28,558 nucleotides of DNA from Chara braunii (Eukaryota > Streptophyta > Charophyceae > Charales > Characeae). Shown piece after piece: positions 1 through 10,104 of this stretch (positions within the stretch are counted from its first letter, which is position 1; each line of letters opens with the position of its first letter). The notes under the pieces are model-generated. The model saw nothing but the letters and a program-made list of their open reading frames with translations, had not been told where the DNA came from and searched no databases. The DNA lies in contig BFEA01000135.1 of assembly GCA_003427395.1 (NCBI GenBank), forward strand, positions 87,320 through 115,877, read 5' to 3'. The translations under genes and the position numbers were made by a program.

Positions 1-255
1 TTCCTGAACCTGAGCACCCTCTCATTCCACACTTAACAGACAACCGCGTCGCGGAGCGCACCCGACGGTGATGCGCATCACGCCGCGTGCAACAGGATTC
101 GGAACCATCCGCAGAGAGAGCTCCGCGGTCCTTCAACCAGGACCGACTTCATCTTCCTTTCGTCAGGGGTGCGACGCCGTTTCGTGCGCTCCATTTTTTT
201 GATGTGTTCGCTTTCCGTGCGCAATTGTCAACCCGCGCACCTCGTCCAAGTCCAT
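1..255. other. No recognisable feature
   Basis: GC-rich left edge of the window. I see no convincing coding frame, RNA gene or repeat in it; it ends just before a strong inverted repeat. Confidence 0.5.
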
Positions 256-326
256 AGTTGACTACCGCGGGCCAAATCAGGTGGATTCAATGTGATTGTG
301 CCTAAATTGGCCCGCAGTAGTCAACT
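256..326. repeat. Inverted repeat, 20-bp arms
   Basis: The left arm 256-275 (AGTTGACTAC, then GCGGGCCAA) and the right arm 307-326 are reverse complements with a single mismatch, separated by a 31-base loop. This could be a small foldback element or the junction of two element ends. No flanking target-site duplication is obvious. Confidence 0.75.
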
Positions 327-631
327 TCTGTCATGGCAACCTGACAACACTTTAATTTCAACACAGACGTGTTGGAAAGACATTGGATCAACGTTGAGCA
401 GTTGTTGGACCAACGTTGGCCACGTGTTGATCAAACTGTTGGAAACACACAACGGTGATGGTCCAACGGTTGGGCAAGGCATTTATCGTCGTTCCAACGC
501 TGGTCTACCACGGACACCGAGTTGGAAACTTGATGGATTTTTTCCACATTTTTTCTGTTGTTTCCCCGACGCTTGTAATTCAAACTCCACCTTTGAGTGA
601 TGGAAATGATAGTAAGACTTCCACATTTTAT

Positions 632-632
<1 letters not shown>

Positions 633-691
<59 letters not shown>

Positions 692-695
692 CTCG

Positions 696-736
<41 letters not shown>
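633..736. repeat. (CT)n-(TG)n compound microsatellite
   Basis: An uninterrupted CT run of about 55 bases passes through a GCTCTCGCTC interruption into a TG run of about 38 bases. Open frames across it on either strand are translations of the microsatellite. Confidence 0.95.
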
Positions 737-739
<3 letters not shown>

Positions 740-834
740 AAAAAGGTATTTGTTGCGAAAATATAAAAATAATTAACATTCCGTGGTGCCTAAAATACGT
801 GTGTTTTAAATGATGTTTGTCGTATAGCGTGAAA

Positions 835-2703
835 ATGGCTCCCAGGCCGAAGTACAAGGATCTAAGCCGATCCGCCAAGCATCGTGAGAAAAAAACAGGC
901 GTGAAAAAGACATCAAAGTTGGACTTGAAGATAGCAAAGCGGAGACACAGACGAAGCGGGAACGAGAAATCAAAGAGACGATTAGAGAACGAGGTCCACA
1001 GGGTGCATTGGTTACCGTGCTATAAAGAATGAAGGACAGAAAGAGATCGAAAGGACGGGAGGAATCACCCCTTCCGACTCCTAAGTCAAAAAAGGGTCAT
1101 GCAAGGCGTGAGAGTCAGCCACCAAAAGCGCCAAAGAAAAATTCTTCCACAAATCAAGGACTTGCAAGTGTTGACAACGAAGGAAAACAGCGAAAGAAGA
1201 AGAGAAGCATATTTAAAGTTCACAAAAACATCGAAACAATTGATTTGAGGGGGCCGGATGTTGTTGAAAGCAGCACACGAGCAGAAGCGAACCTGTCGCA
1301 GCGCTCCATGGAGGACGCATCTCATTATGAAAACGAGGAAAATGCGAGAACAGACGACGAGGGCGGTGATAGTGAATGAGACAATAGAAAATTCAAAAAA
1401 ATAAGACGAGAGTGACGCACAACAGGAAAGCGATAGTGTAAGCAGTGACGCGAACGATGATGAAGAAGAGGAAACTTCACACTATAGCAATGACGAGGAC
1501 AGTCAGAAGTCACGGAGTAACCTGAAGAGAAAACGTGAAAGTGAAGGAACACATGGACGAGGGGTGGGAGAAAAAGTTGAGACGAACAAGCAGTTGGTGC
1601 GCAAGGAGTCGTCGTCGCAACAACGTAAGTGCATTATTAAAAGTAGTCATTTACAACCTCAGACCTCATATATGTCCTCCTTATAATAATGCACAAAAAG
1701 AAGTTAAGAAATATTACAAACATTTAACGAAATGGTGTGTTGATGTGGCATGTACGTTGTTTGATGTTTTTTTATGTCTTTCCGTTGTTTCATACCAGAG
1801 GGCGACATTGTCGAGGAACCGTCAAACATACAGAGAAAAAGATAATACCACGAGCAGACTGACGACATAGGCAATATACATTTTCCTAAGAAAGCAAAGG
1901 ATAGATTATTTCGTTCAATCGCAAAGGCGTATGCATTCACTGCGGCGAAGGACGCAACAATATAACCCTCAGAGAACGACTTTTTTGCATCTCTGCAATC
2001 AGCAACAAATATGTTTAACTTAGGAAAAAATGTGAAGGAGGGATTTAGTATGTATATGGATAATATAGGAGTGCGGTTAGTGTTGGTGGAATGCAACAGA
2101 GTCATGACAACGGTGAGAGGAACATGGCAGTTGAAACACTTGTTTTGGGCAGAGAAGGGGCTACCATTCCTGCGATGTGCAGAAATGGACCACCAACAGG
2201 AAGTGCACAAGAACTTGCGGGCAGAGATGCAGACAAATAAATCATGAAGACAGCTGGGCAATGATCCATGGGATGCAAAACCATTCAAGACAGCGGTAGA
2301 AAAAGTTTTTCAGATGGGACGGGATGATGGAGGGGTCGGGGTGATCTTGCAACAACTGGCATTTGCAGAACTTGTTGTGCGGTCTGAAATTGAACAGACT
2401 AAGAAGATAAGTAAAGCATCAGAGCACATTAAGAAATTAGCAGCAATTAAGCAGAATATTGTGACGTCGGTGCGTAATCGCGACACTGTAATGAGTTTTT
2501 CAATATTCAAGCTTGACCGCACAACATCGGTTGCAGAAAAGACTGTGACATTCTTCAATGCATGAACAACCGACAAACAAAGCAATACGGCTCGTGTCAC
2601 AAATTTCACTGAAGATGATTATGAGTTTGAAGTTCTTGCAAAACCACGTGGCAATGAATCAGGGAGAGAACGAGAGGGAGAAACTTTAAGAGAAAGACTC
2701 TAA
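835..2703 (+). pseudogene. Decayed two-exon gene encoding a basic/acidic nuclear-type protein, family unknown
   Basis: From ATG 835 the frame gives a lysine/arginine-rich start (MAPRPKYKDLSRSAKHREKK). The most protein-like reading then moves to another frame for 1029-1379 (basic, many KKR clusters) and returns to the first frame from 1378 with an acidic/serine stretch (SDANDDEEEETSHYSNDEDS) up to 1624. A GTAAGT donor at 1625 and a CCAG acceptor ending at 1798 join in phase. After the splice one frame runs from 1799 to 2703, interrupted by in-frame stops near 1843, 1960, 2245 and 2563. The second-exon product is helical and charged, with segments such as NMFNLGKNVKEGFSMYMDN and FAELVVRSEIEQTKKISKAS. 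I do not recognise a family or catalytic motif. Two frame changes plus several stops indicate a pseudogene, plausibly the accessory or DNA-binding ORF of a transposon. Confidence 0.55.
1625..1798 (+). other. Probable intron of the decayed gene
   Basis: Canonical GTAAGT donor directly after a coding-like CAACAAC. The interval is AT-rich and ends TTTCATACCAG. Removing it keeps the frame: codon CA(A/G) is completed by AG and followed by GGC GAC ATT. This conserved splice phase supports former expression of the gene. Confidence 0.55.
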
Positions 2704-3061
2704 TACTGGGTTTGTGATGACATGTGCGATGCAGCGGTGCACTGTAGATGAAGACCTGCGAGGCCACGTGACGCTCAGATGTTAACAATCGTATAACAAA
2801 CAACTGAAATTTAAAGACTAACCTCAGGTTTCGCAAACAACAAGGGTGACACTTTGGCGACAACAACAATATTATATCGCAATGGAGGAATGTAAACCGT
2901 CACTCTCAATGACATTGTTTTACTTTCACGACCGCGGACTGTGCCGAAGACTGATTTTGCAACCTTAGGGCTGCTCAAACTTTTAGTAGGCCATTTTTGT
3001 TGCATGTATCAGGAGATTAATATTATTTATGTGGCATGTATGATCATGATACTTTACAAAT

Positions 3062-3124
<63 letters not shown>

Positions 3125-3239
3125 AACGATTCAAAGTTTCGCTTGCAAGTTCCAATGAATTTTCTGTGTTTATGTATCAGAAGACTAATTTTGACAATTA
3201 TGATCGACCGTCATTTTCATGTTGTATCGCCTTACTCCA
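2704..3239. other. Non-coding stretch after the decayed gene
   Basis: No gene seen. It contains a (GA)n microsatellite (listed separately) and, near 3199-3240, a partial copy of the start of the 438-bp tandem unit that follows. Confidence 0.5.
3066..3121. repeat. (GA)n microsatellite
   Basis: About 28 uninterrupted GA dinucleotides. Confidence 0.95.
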
Positions 3240-4112
3240 TCTTATGGTTTGTGCGGAATAATATGATCGTCCGCCATTTTCATGTCGTATCTACATGTCA
3301 ATAATAACACTCTTCCACTCTCTTTTGCTCGTTTCTTCCAGTGGTTGTATGCAAGTGTTATTGACAACTACCTTTTCACAGGTGATGGACAAAGAATGTT
3401 GTCAATAGTGGTCCTTTCCAATCTTAGCTTATTGTGTCGATATCGGTTTGGTTGTCAATTTTCTTGTTTTATTTAAATAAACTTAATCTTAAAGACAAAA
3501 TCACATAGATCTGGTGCCACATGCATCATATGGGGGATGAATGTATATGAAGTGGTTCACTAGTGTGAGCCACGACAAATACACAACGATGAAAAGAACA
3601 GAAAAATGACCCATGGTAGTGATCCAATGACGAGAGTCAATTTCTGGTAGTGGGATGCAAGACAAAATGCACATATCTTGTGGTTTGTGCAAAATAATAA
3701 AATCGTCCGTCATTTTTATGTTGTATCTATATGTTAATAATAACACTCATCCACCTTCTTTTACTCGTTTTTTCCAGTGGTTGTATGCAAGTGTTATTGA
3801 CAACTACCTTTTCACGGGTGATGGACAAAAAAAGTGGTCAATAGTGGTCCTTTCCAATCTTAGCTTATTGTGTTGATATCGGTCTGACTGTCAATTTTCG
3901 TATGTTTATTTTAATAAACTAATTTTTAAAGACAAAATCACCATAGATCTGGTGCCACATGTATCATATGTGCAAAACATGTATATGAAGTGGTTCACTA
4001 GTGTGAGCCACAACAAACATACGACGGTGAGAAGAACAGAAAAATGACCCATAGTAGTGAACCAATGACGAAAGTCAATTTCTAGTAGTGGGATGCAGGA
4101 CAAAATGCACAT
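3240..4112 (+). repeat. Tandem duplication, two ~438-bp units
   Basis: Unit 1 (about 3240-3677) begins CTTATGGTTTGTGCGGAATA; unit 2 (about 3678-4112) begins CTTGTGGTTTGTGCAAAATA. Both proceed through the same landmarks: TCGTCCGYCATTTT, the CCAGTGGTTGTATGCAAGTG block, GTGATGGACAAA, GATCTGGTGCCACATG and GTAGTGGGATGCA. By eye they are about 90% identical. No conserved open frame is maintained between the two copies. Confidence 0.85.
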
Positions 4113-4529
4113 ATCCACACTGCATATATGTATATCTATTGTAGTATCTGCATAAAATGGAACAGAAATACGGCTATAAACACTACATGGGCAACATCAA
4201 GAATTATCGTAATTCACCACAATGCGTCGTGAGGCAGTGTTTGGGTCACCGCGGGGGTCGACCTCCCATCACGACTTCAACATGTCGTGCGATGTCCAAC
4301 AGTTGATCTACAAACTTGAAATTTCAACATGTTGCCAACATAGGGTTCAACACTGGCCCACATACCATCTCATGTGTAACATAAGCGAAAATTATTATTT
4401 TCCTTCACTTTTTGTGTACCATGTAACTTGTCCCTCGGTGAAAAGAAAATATACACACTATCAACAGTTGGTTGCATGCTTTGACATACGGTAAACTTTT
4501 GAAAAAAAATACCATATTTTTTCTGTTGT
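4113..4529. other. Intergenic, candidate right transposon end
   Basis: Contains the CAACATG/CCAACAG-rich block (4250-4370) proposed as the right end of the element starting near 345. The 90-codon frame at 4222-4494 has no recognisable similarity and lies inside this end, so I do not call it a gene. Confidence 0.4.
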
Positions 4530-5239
4530 TTTACTCATTTGAGCACTTGAGAGAGGACATGGACCACCTTCTGGTGGAACGACCTCAATTTGTGAAGTTG
4601 TGCGACCAATATTTTATATTACTTGACTTTCTTGAGTGAGTCACTTTCAACTTCACTCAAGTTCTCTTTACACCTATGCGATCTCACACTTTGTTCGACC
4701 TTCCTTTGAATGTTCAGGGAAAAGGTAGAGTAGGGTGTGTGAACATCAATGCATGTGGGAAACGTGAGTTGATTTGGATGAGATGTGAATGTATTCTATT
4801 TGGGATTTTTTTTTTTTTTTTTTGTGGGCAGACAAAAGGAGGCATGAAAAAAGTGACTTTAGTCATGCCTACTATAAATTATGAGAATGATTATCCTCTC
4901 TCCACTCCTTTGTCTGCCAGCATGCCAAAAAGAGTTGTGTTTTGGAAATAATGAGAAATCGGTGGGTGTCAGGAAAAAAAAAAACAAAAAAAAACACATG
5001 TGGATAAAAAGAGAAAAGTTAGAAACGAATCTAGTATTTTCCCAAGGAATATCCCATTCTATCCCGAATGACTCACTCGCCGTTGCCCGTCAAAAATAGT
5101 ATCGACTTAAAGTTTACCTCTTTTTTATCTTATCTTATTTTCGTCTAAGTCAACCCCTCACAAAGAGAGTAAAGGAGGGGACAATTTCACTAAGGAAACA
5201 ATACTTCTTCTCTCTAGGAAGCATATGGGGCATACTAGG

Positions 5240-5380
5240 GGGATATCTTACTGTATCGCAATGGAGCCAACCCGACTTCTGGATCGACTTTAGGAGTCGA
5301 TCTTGTTATTGACCCAGAGTGGACCGTACTAGGGGGGATATCTTACTGTATCGCGGTGGAGCCAACCCGACTTCTGAAAT
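5240..5380 (+). repeat. Short direct repeat inside the left arm
   Basis: A ~45-bp block reading GGGGATATCTTACTGTATCG, then GGAGCCAACCCGACTTCTG, occurs at about 5240 and again at about 5336, 96 bases apart. The right arm carries only one equivalent, so this is a left-arm duplication. Confidence 0.75.
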
Positions 5381-5440
5381 CTGACCTACATGCTCGTGCG
5401 AGGAGGAGGGATATCCCAGACGACTTCCTACAGGGTAGGG

Positions 5441-7544
5441 AGTTCAATAATCAAGAGTGGACATCGTTTCTTCATATTTTTAAGCGGAAGGGAGACTGAA
5501 TTAGTACCATTTTCGGGTGGTCGTTCAAGGAGCCACCAACGTATGGGGAACTGCGCCAAAACAAACCAAGTTCGTGTATCTACTATAATCGAATGAAGTG
5601 CATGTAGGCACTACCCGCGATAATGGGTCAGGCCACAAGAACCAATGACCCTGGGGAAAAGGAAAATTAGAAGAACTCGAAAGTACAAAAATGTGCTAAC
5701 TTGAACAAAAGTCATCGGCGACTCGCGAAAATGGTGGTCAGTCAAAGCAAAGTAGAAGTACATCGATTCTAAGTTCTAATATAGGGTCATTTTTGTTTGA
5801 CTTTTTTTTCTTTTTACGTCTGCAACTCTTGTTATGATTGTTTTATTTTCGAGCAAGAAAGCCAATGCGGAGCATGTAGTAGAGGCAGGGAGATATAAAA
5901 TAAGATTGGACCAAGTCGGACGTATGGTTTTTAACCGATTAAGGTATTCTCGCAAGGGAGAGAGTTAAAAATGGGTCACTGTTCGGTTAGAAATCCATCG
6001 AGGACCTATCGTTTAATAACCTCGATGGTAGCACCGATTCTCGAGGTTAGCTTTAGTCTGGTTCGGCAACCACGGTGGTATGACCTTCATGTTGTCTATG
6101 GTTTCAAGAACGACGAGCTACGGTCTCATTATGAACTTGAAATTCGGTGGATTTACCTCAGACTTATTTTACACTACGATGCTCGTATGGGTCCGTTAGA
6201 GAGTATCGACTTCTTCAAGCGGGTTCACTCGTATCGCTTTAAACAAGTAGAGAGACAGGTGTGTCAAAGGATGATGTATCGGGATGAAGTTCGGGATCTT
6301 CGACGTCTTATCAAAGCTTAACGTGATTTGTTTTATGGATAGATGACCGACAGTCGACGGGATTTTACCCATGCAAGGTATTTGTTAGTGTACGATGCTT
6401 CTGATGAGCCGCTGATCCGACGAGCGGAGCAACTTCTATTAGTTCGAGTTAGCACGTCAACTCAATGAGTATGATTCATTGAATTTCTTTATTAGGTGCA
6501 TTACTTGAAGTATTTCACATTTATGAAGAATTTTGTGTGGTGCCGAAAACCAATCAAGAGGTGACGTGAAAATCTGGGCGTCAGCTGAAAAAACAAAAAA
6601 GGTCGGGGGGGACTGAACGCTTTCGAGAGCATCGACTCCCGCCTTTTCTCACGAAAGGCGAGAGCCCTTCCAACCATGTCACACAGGAGCAAAAACAACA
6701 AAACAGAGTCAACTTAGGAATGACTTCAAATAACCCCACGAACCGCCGAGACGGTCGTGGTCGCGTCGTCCCTTCGCCGCTCTAGCGGGGTGCACCAATT
6801 GTACTTCCCACGGTCCCCTACAACGGGATAGGTTCCCGCGGGGCACAACTTGCCTTCCCTAAGGGGTTGTCACCACCCTTAGGGGCGTATCCCTACCGAG
6901 CTACTGACCCACATGCGAAAGTTTTTAAATGCAATTGCAGAGGTAGGTCAGCCGAGGACGTTTGCTCATTCGTTGTAGTATAGATACGCTTGGTTAATGC
7001 CAAGTGGACCCGAGCGTTGTCCATTCCCTAAGACGTTGATCTCCTAAGTACGAAGAGGACGCCGATCAACTAGGACGGTCTCAACCAAGCGTGAAATCCA
7101 AATTAATCTTAGTCCATTTAAACGCTCGTCAAAAAGAAGTTATAACAACCGCACAAAATTACATTAAAAAGAATCAACTGTAGTTGATAGGAATGTATAT
7201 GCAATCTTGAACGATACTTGAAAGAACTCGAATCATCATACGGTACATCCTATAACACAAGTTCGAAATAAAACCCGACCACCTCAGCTCAAACTCGATA
7301 AAAAAAATCACACTGAACCGCCAACGAGGAGTTGACTCTGACAATAATTTCGATACAGTCGACAAAGTAATCGACAGCCTTAGTTTTGACTTGATGAGAC
7401 GCGCTGCCAAAAGTATTCATTTCATCTACCGCCGACTTAAGATTGGGCACACACACCTGTCTTCACACGCTTCCAATCTTTCTTGGATGAGAAGCTGCTT
7501 TGCGAATGATTCTTGATCAGATGCATTGCTTGAAGTGTTGCATG
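5441..7544. other. Core between the inverted arms
   Basis: About 2.1 kb with a base composition unlike the flanks. It holds one plus-strand frame (5971-6321) and, at 6770-6900, a GC-rich block with CCCTAAGGGG and GGGG/CCCC self-complementarity. I looked for plastid DNA, rRNA, reverse transcriptase, integrase and transposase signatures and recognised none. Confidence 0.35.
5971..6321 (+). CDS. Unrecognised 116-codon frame in the core of the inverted-arm element
   Basis: ATG to TAA, 116 residues, rich in arginine, tyrosine and hydrophobics, for example PRWYDLHVVYGFKNDELRSH and ending MMYRDEVRDLRRLIKA. The C-terminal third is amphipathic and charged, as in a helical nucleic-acid-binding or gag-like segment, but I recognise no domain. 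It is the longest clean frame in the core and is far from any microsatellite, which makes it better than background. Its position between inverted arms suggests an element-encoded protein or a remnant of one. It may equally be a chance frame; no neighbouring frame extends it. Confidence 0.2.
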   Translation: MGHCSVRNPSRTYRLITSMVAPILEVSFSLVRQPRWYDLHVVYGFKNDELRSHYELEIRWIYLRLILHYDARMGPLESIDFFKRVHSYRFKQVERQVCQRMMYRDEVRDLRRLIKA

Positions 7545-8545
7545 TTTCTCCTTCTAGGAAGTGGTATGAGGTACTCCTCCTCCTCGTTCAAGCTCAAAGC
7601 TCGGATCTCAAAAGTCGGGTCGTCTCCACCGAATCGGTAGAGTACCCCCCGTAGAACGGTCCACTCTGGCTCGATAACAGGATCGGCTCCTAAAACAACA
7701 CACCCCCACCCCAGATTCGTCCTAGAGAAAAAAACATGTTAACCACAAGTAGATTTCAATTGTTTTGGCTCTTCTTAAGTTCAGGGTAACTTAGACGAAG
7801 AAAGTCATAAGAGATAGAGAATGAGAATCATTTGGACCTATACTTTTTTGTTGGGGGGTGACTTAGACGAAGAGAAAATAAGATAGAGAAGAGTAAACTT
7901 GAGATACTTTTGGACAGGTATAGGTAGATGAGGTCATTCAGGATAGAAAGGGTCAATCATCGGAAAAAAACTAAGTTCGTTTGACCTTATCTGCTTTATT
8001 TTAATTGAATTCGTCTTATGACACTCACTGAATTAATCTTTTTTAAAACAACAAGTCATTTTGACAATGCAGATAGGTGAAAAGTAAAAGAAGACAATTT
8101 TTTTTTTTTTCTTCTCAAATAGGCATAATATATCTCCTCTGCATGCATCCTTCTACCTACTTGCACAGAACGCAAAGAAAACAAGTTCTAAAGAAACCAG
8201 TACAATCTTATACTCAAGTCAGACCTTTTCATTCACATGCATGACTCGCATAACTTTCCTCTACCTTTTATTTTAAACATTCAAAACGAACAGGGTCAAG
8301 CAACGTATGGGTTCACACAGGTGTGAAGGGAAGTTTGAGTCATTAAACTGACCTTGAGTGAAGTTTGGTTCGACTCACTCAAGAAAGCCGAGTAATACTC
8401 CAATCAAAATAAAAGATCACCGCCGTTTGAAGTCAATAGGTATGGCCCACAACTCCACAAGTTGTGATCATTCCACTAAGCGGCGGTCTGCCTCCTTCTC
8501 CAAATGCCCAAATGAGCAAGAGTCGGGTTCATTGAGAGAACTCCA

Positions 8546-9800
8546 GTGGGATAACCCTCCAGGAGGGTGCTCCCAAGAATAACTCTCACATGGTCCCAAC
8601 GTTCTGGACAGTTCCAACGCAGTAACAACTGCACTTTACCTACCAAAGATACCCCCCAACCAACCACAAGTCCATGCCGCATCTAATCGCCACGTTCGTT
8701 CACAATAACCACACCAACATGACGGTCCCGATATCAAAATCAGTCTCACCTGTTCCCAAAAATGGTCCCAGATGGTCCCAATGCAGTCCCATAATATTGC
8801 CCGTAATACCAAATGGTCCAGAACTCAAAACCGCTCGCACTGTGCGCCGCAAAAAAAAAAAGGTGGCCCTGGCTGAAAACCGCATGTGTCGCGAGCCCGA
8901 ATGACTACTTCCACGTGCACTCACTCCACACTCTCTTCATGTCGCCAGTCCACACACCACTGCCACACAGACCCAATCGTGCACCAGCGCCAGCCCAACC
9001 TCCAGGCCATATTGGAATTCGCCATAGCCGTTGCGGACCGCAAAAAAACAACAGAGGACCACTGTTCGCCGCTCCGTCAAAGCCGGTACCACGGCTGTCG
9101 TGCAGCACCCCCACCTGATCACACCTCCAATGACTGATTCATCGTGCCGCAAAACTCTGGCACACTGCCCCTCTGAAAAAGAGTCGTCGATGTGCCGCCA
9201 ACCAGATAACACTTCCCTACGCAAAAACATATTGCTGCCGCCGCCAATTTCGGCAGCATGATCCCACCGGATACACTGCCGTTGTAGCGTCGCTGATCGA
9301 GCAACACCTCCCCACACTCACATTAAAAAAAACATTGGCGCCGCGCGGCAAATCCGACAGCACCTTCCCTTATTAAGGTCGTGATGCCGCGGCGGCACTC
9401 CGACTGCACAACCCCTCTAAAATAGGTGTCGCTTGCCGCACCGTCCGGACCCTGATGCAGCCCGTCGGCCATAACACTAGCACAGGGGTGGGGCAGTGAG
9501 CCTCCAGCGCTTGGTTGTGGCTGCACTAGCCTGTCCTCCTCACCCCTCATCGTGCAGACCTCCAACTCTCCACCAGCAACACCTCCTTTCATTTTGCAGA
9601 CCACCACTCCCTCTTCCAGCCGTACCTCCACCGGCAGCACCACCCCTCACAATGTCATGGAGCTCATCTGCACTTGAAGTGCACGTGAGCCGCATCACTG
9701 CCTCAACAACTGTGAGGCAAGTGTGGGTGCTGCTGGCTTTTATAACCCGTAAAAGACTATGGGTAGCAGCTTTGCCCACAGTCAAAATTCGAAACTGGCC
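8546..9800. other. GC-rich stretch without a supported gene
   Basis: Several overlapping frames of 70-126 codons exist on both strands, but none dominates or resembles a known protein. The sequence repeats short words such as TGGTCCCA (8750-8820) and GTGCCGC/GCCGCAAAA (8850-9350), suggesting degenerate low-complexity or old repeat DNA. Confidence 0.4.
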
Positions 9801-9802
9801 TA

Positions 9803-9861
9803 GGCCCTTGATCTGAGGTCACTATCAAGGGCCACAAACGTTGATGTTCCCCTAGGGGAAC
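9803..9861. repeat. Two adjacent hairpins
   Basis: GGCCCTTGAT (9803-9812) pairs perfectly with ATCAAGGGCC (9824-9833) across an 11-base loop. It is followed by a perfect 16-bp palindrome, GTTCCCCTAGGGGAAC (9846-9861). Confidence 0.85.
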
Positions 9862-10026
9862 CAGAACCTTTCATTCCCAGAAGCATCTGGCCTTCCGTGC
9901 AGGTCACATACTCCAGGGAACGGCTGTACCCAACCAAACTACAGTGTGTTAAAAAACGAATAGGCGTAGTCACACCCACAAATACACACACGCACCTAGT
10001 CACTACCGCGACCACATGCATGCCCA

Positions 10027-10087
10027 TTTTTTCTTCCTTTTTTTTTCTTTTTTTTTCTTTTTTTTTTCTCTTTTTGTTTTTTTTTTA
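10027..10087. repeat. T-rich tract
   Basis: Nearly pure T with occasional C and G, about 60 bases. No target-site duplication recognised around it. Confidence 0.9.
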
Positions 10088-10104
10088 CCCCCCTCGTTTT
10101 CATG

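Larger units (their letters stand above)
345..4400. mobile_element. Possible DNA transposon with diverged CAACGTTGG-rich ends
   Basis: The segment around 360-480 is crowded with GTTGGACC, CAACGTTGG and GATCAAACTGTTGGA. The reverse complement of 4250-4370 carries the same order of motifs: GTTGGC, a CATGTTGA block, GATCAACTGTTGGA, then GTGATGG. If these are terminal inverted repeats, the element is about 4 kb and holds the decayed gene at 835-2703 plus the 438-bp tandem duplication. The arms are strongly diverged and I cannot define exact ends or a target-site duplication, so this is a tentative reading of an old, degraded element. Confidence 0.3.
4530..8545. mobile_element. Large inverted-arm element (~4 kb) or two opposed repeat copies
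   Basis: The left arm (about 4530-5440) matches, in reverse complement, the right arm (about 7545-8545). Matched blocks from outside inwards: the CTCATTTGRGCA block; TTTCTTGAGTGAGTC followed by AACTTCACTCAAG; AAAGGTAGAG; ATGCCTA; the TCGTCTAAGTCA block; CTCTAGGA; TTTAGGAG followed by CAGAGTGGACCGT; then CAACCCGACTT or GACCCGACTT followed by GAGGAGGAG. Collinearity over about 900 bases on opposite strands excludes chance, although identity is only moderate. It may be a long-TIR or foldback DNA transposon, or two LTR-like copies inserted head to head. A short additional relic of the arm interior (ACTTCAAGTAATGCACCT) lies on the minus strand near 6510. Confidence 0.6.

Noticed and set aside
483-878. 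131-codon minus-strand frame and similar frames at 13786-14142, 14169-14606 and 14304-14681
   Set aside because: They consist largely of microsatellite translation (ERERER, THTHTH, SLSLSL). Nothing outside the repeats resembles a protein.
5092-8100. Insertion of plastid or mitochondrial DNA
   Set aside because: The base composition prompted the idea, but I recognise no organelle gene, and the inverted arms explain most of the structure.
8674-9643. Overlapping 70-126-codon frames on both strands
   Set aside because: High GC produces many open frames here; none is dominant, and no domain or splice structure supports one.
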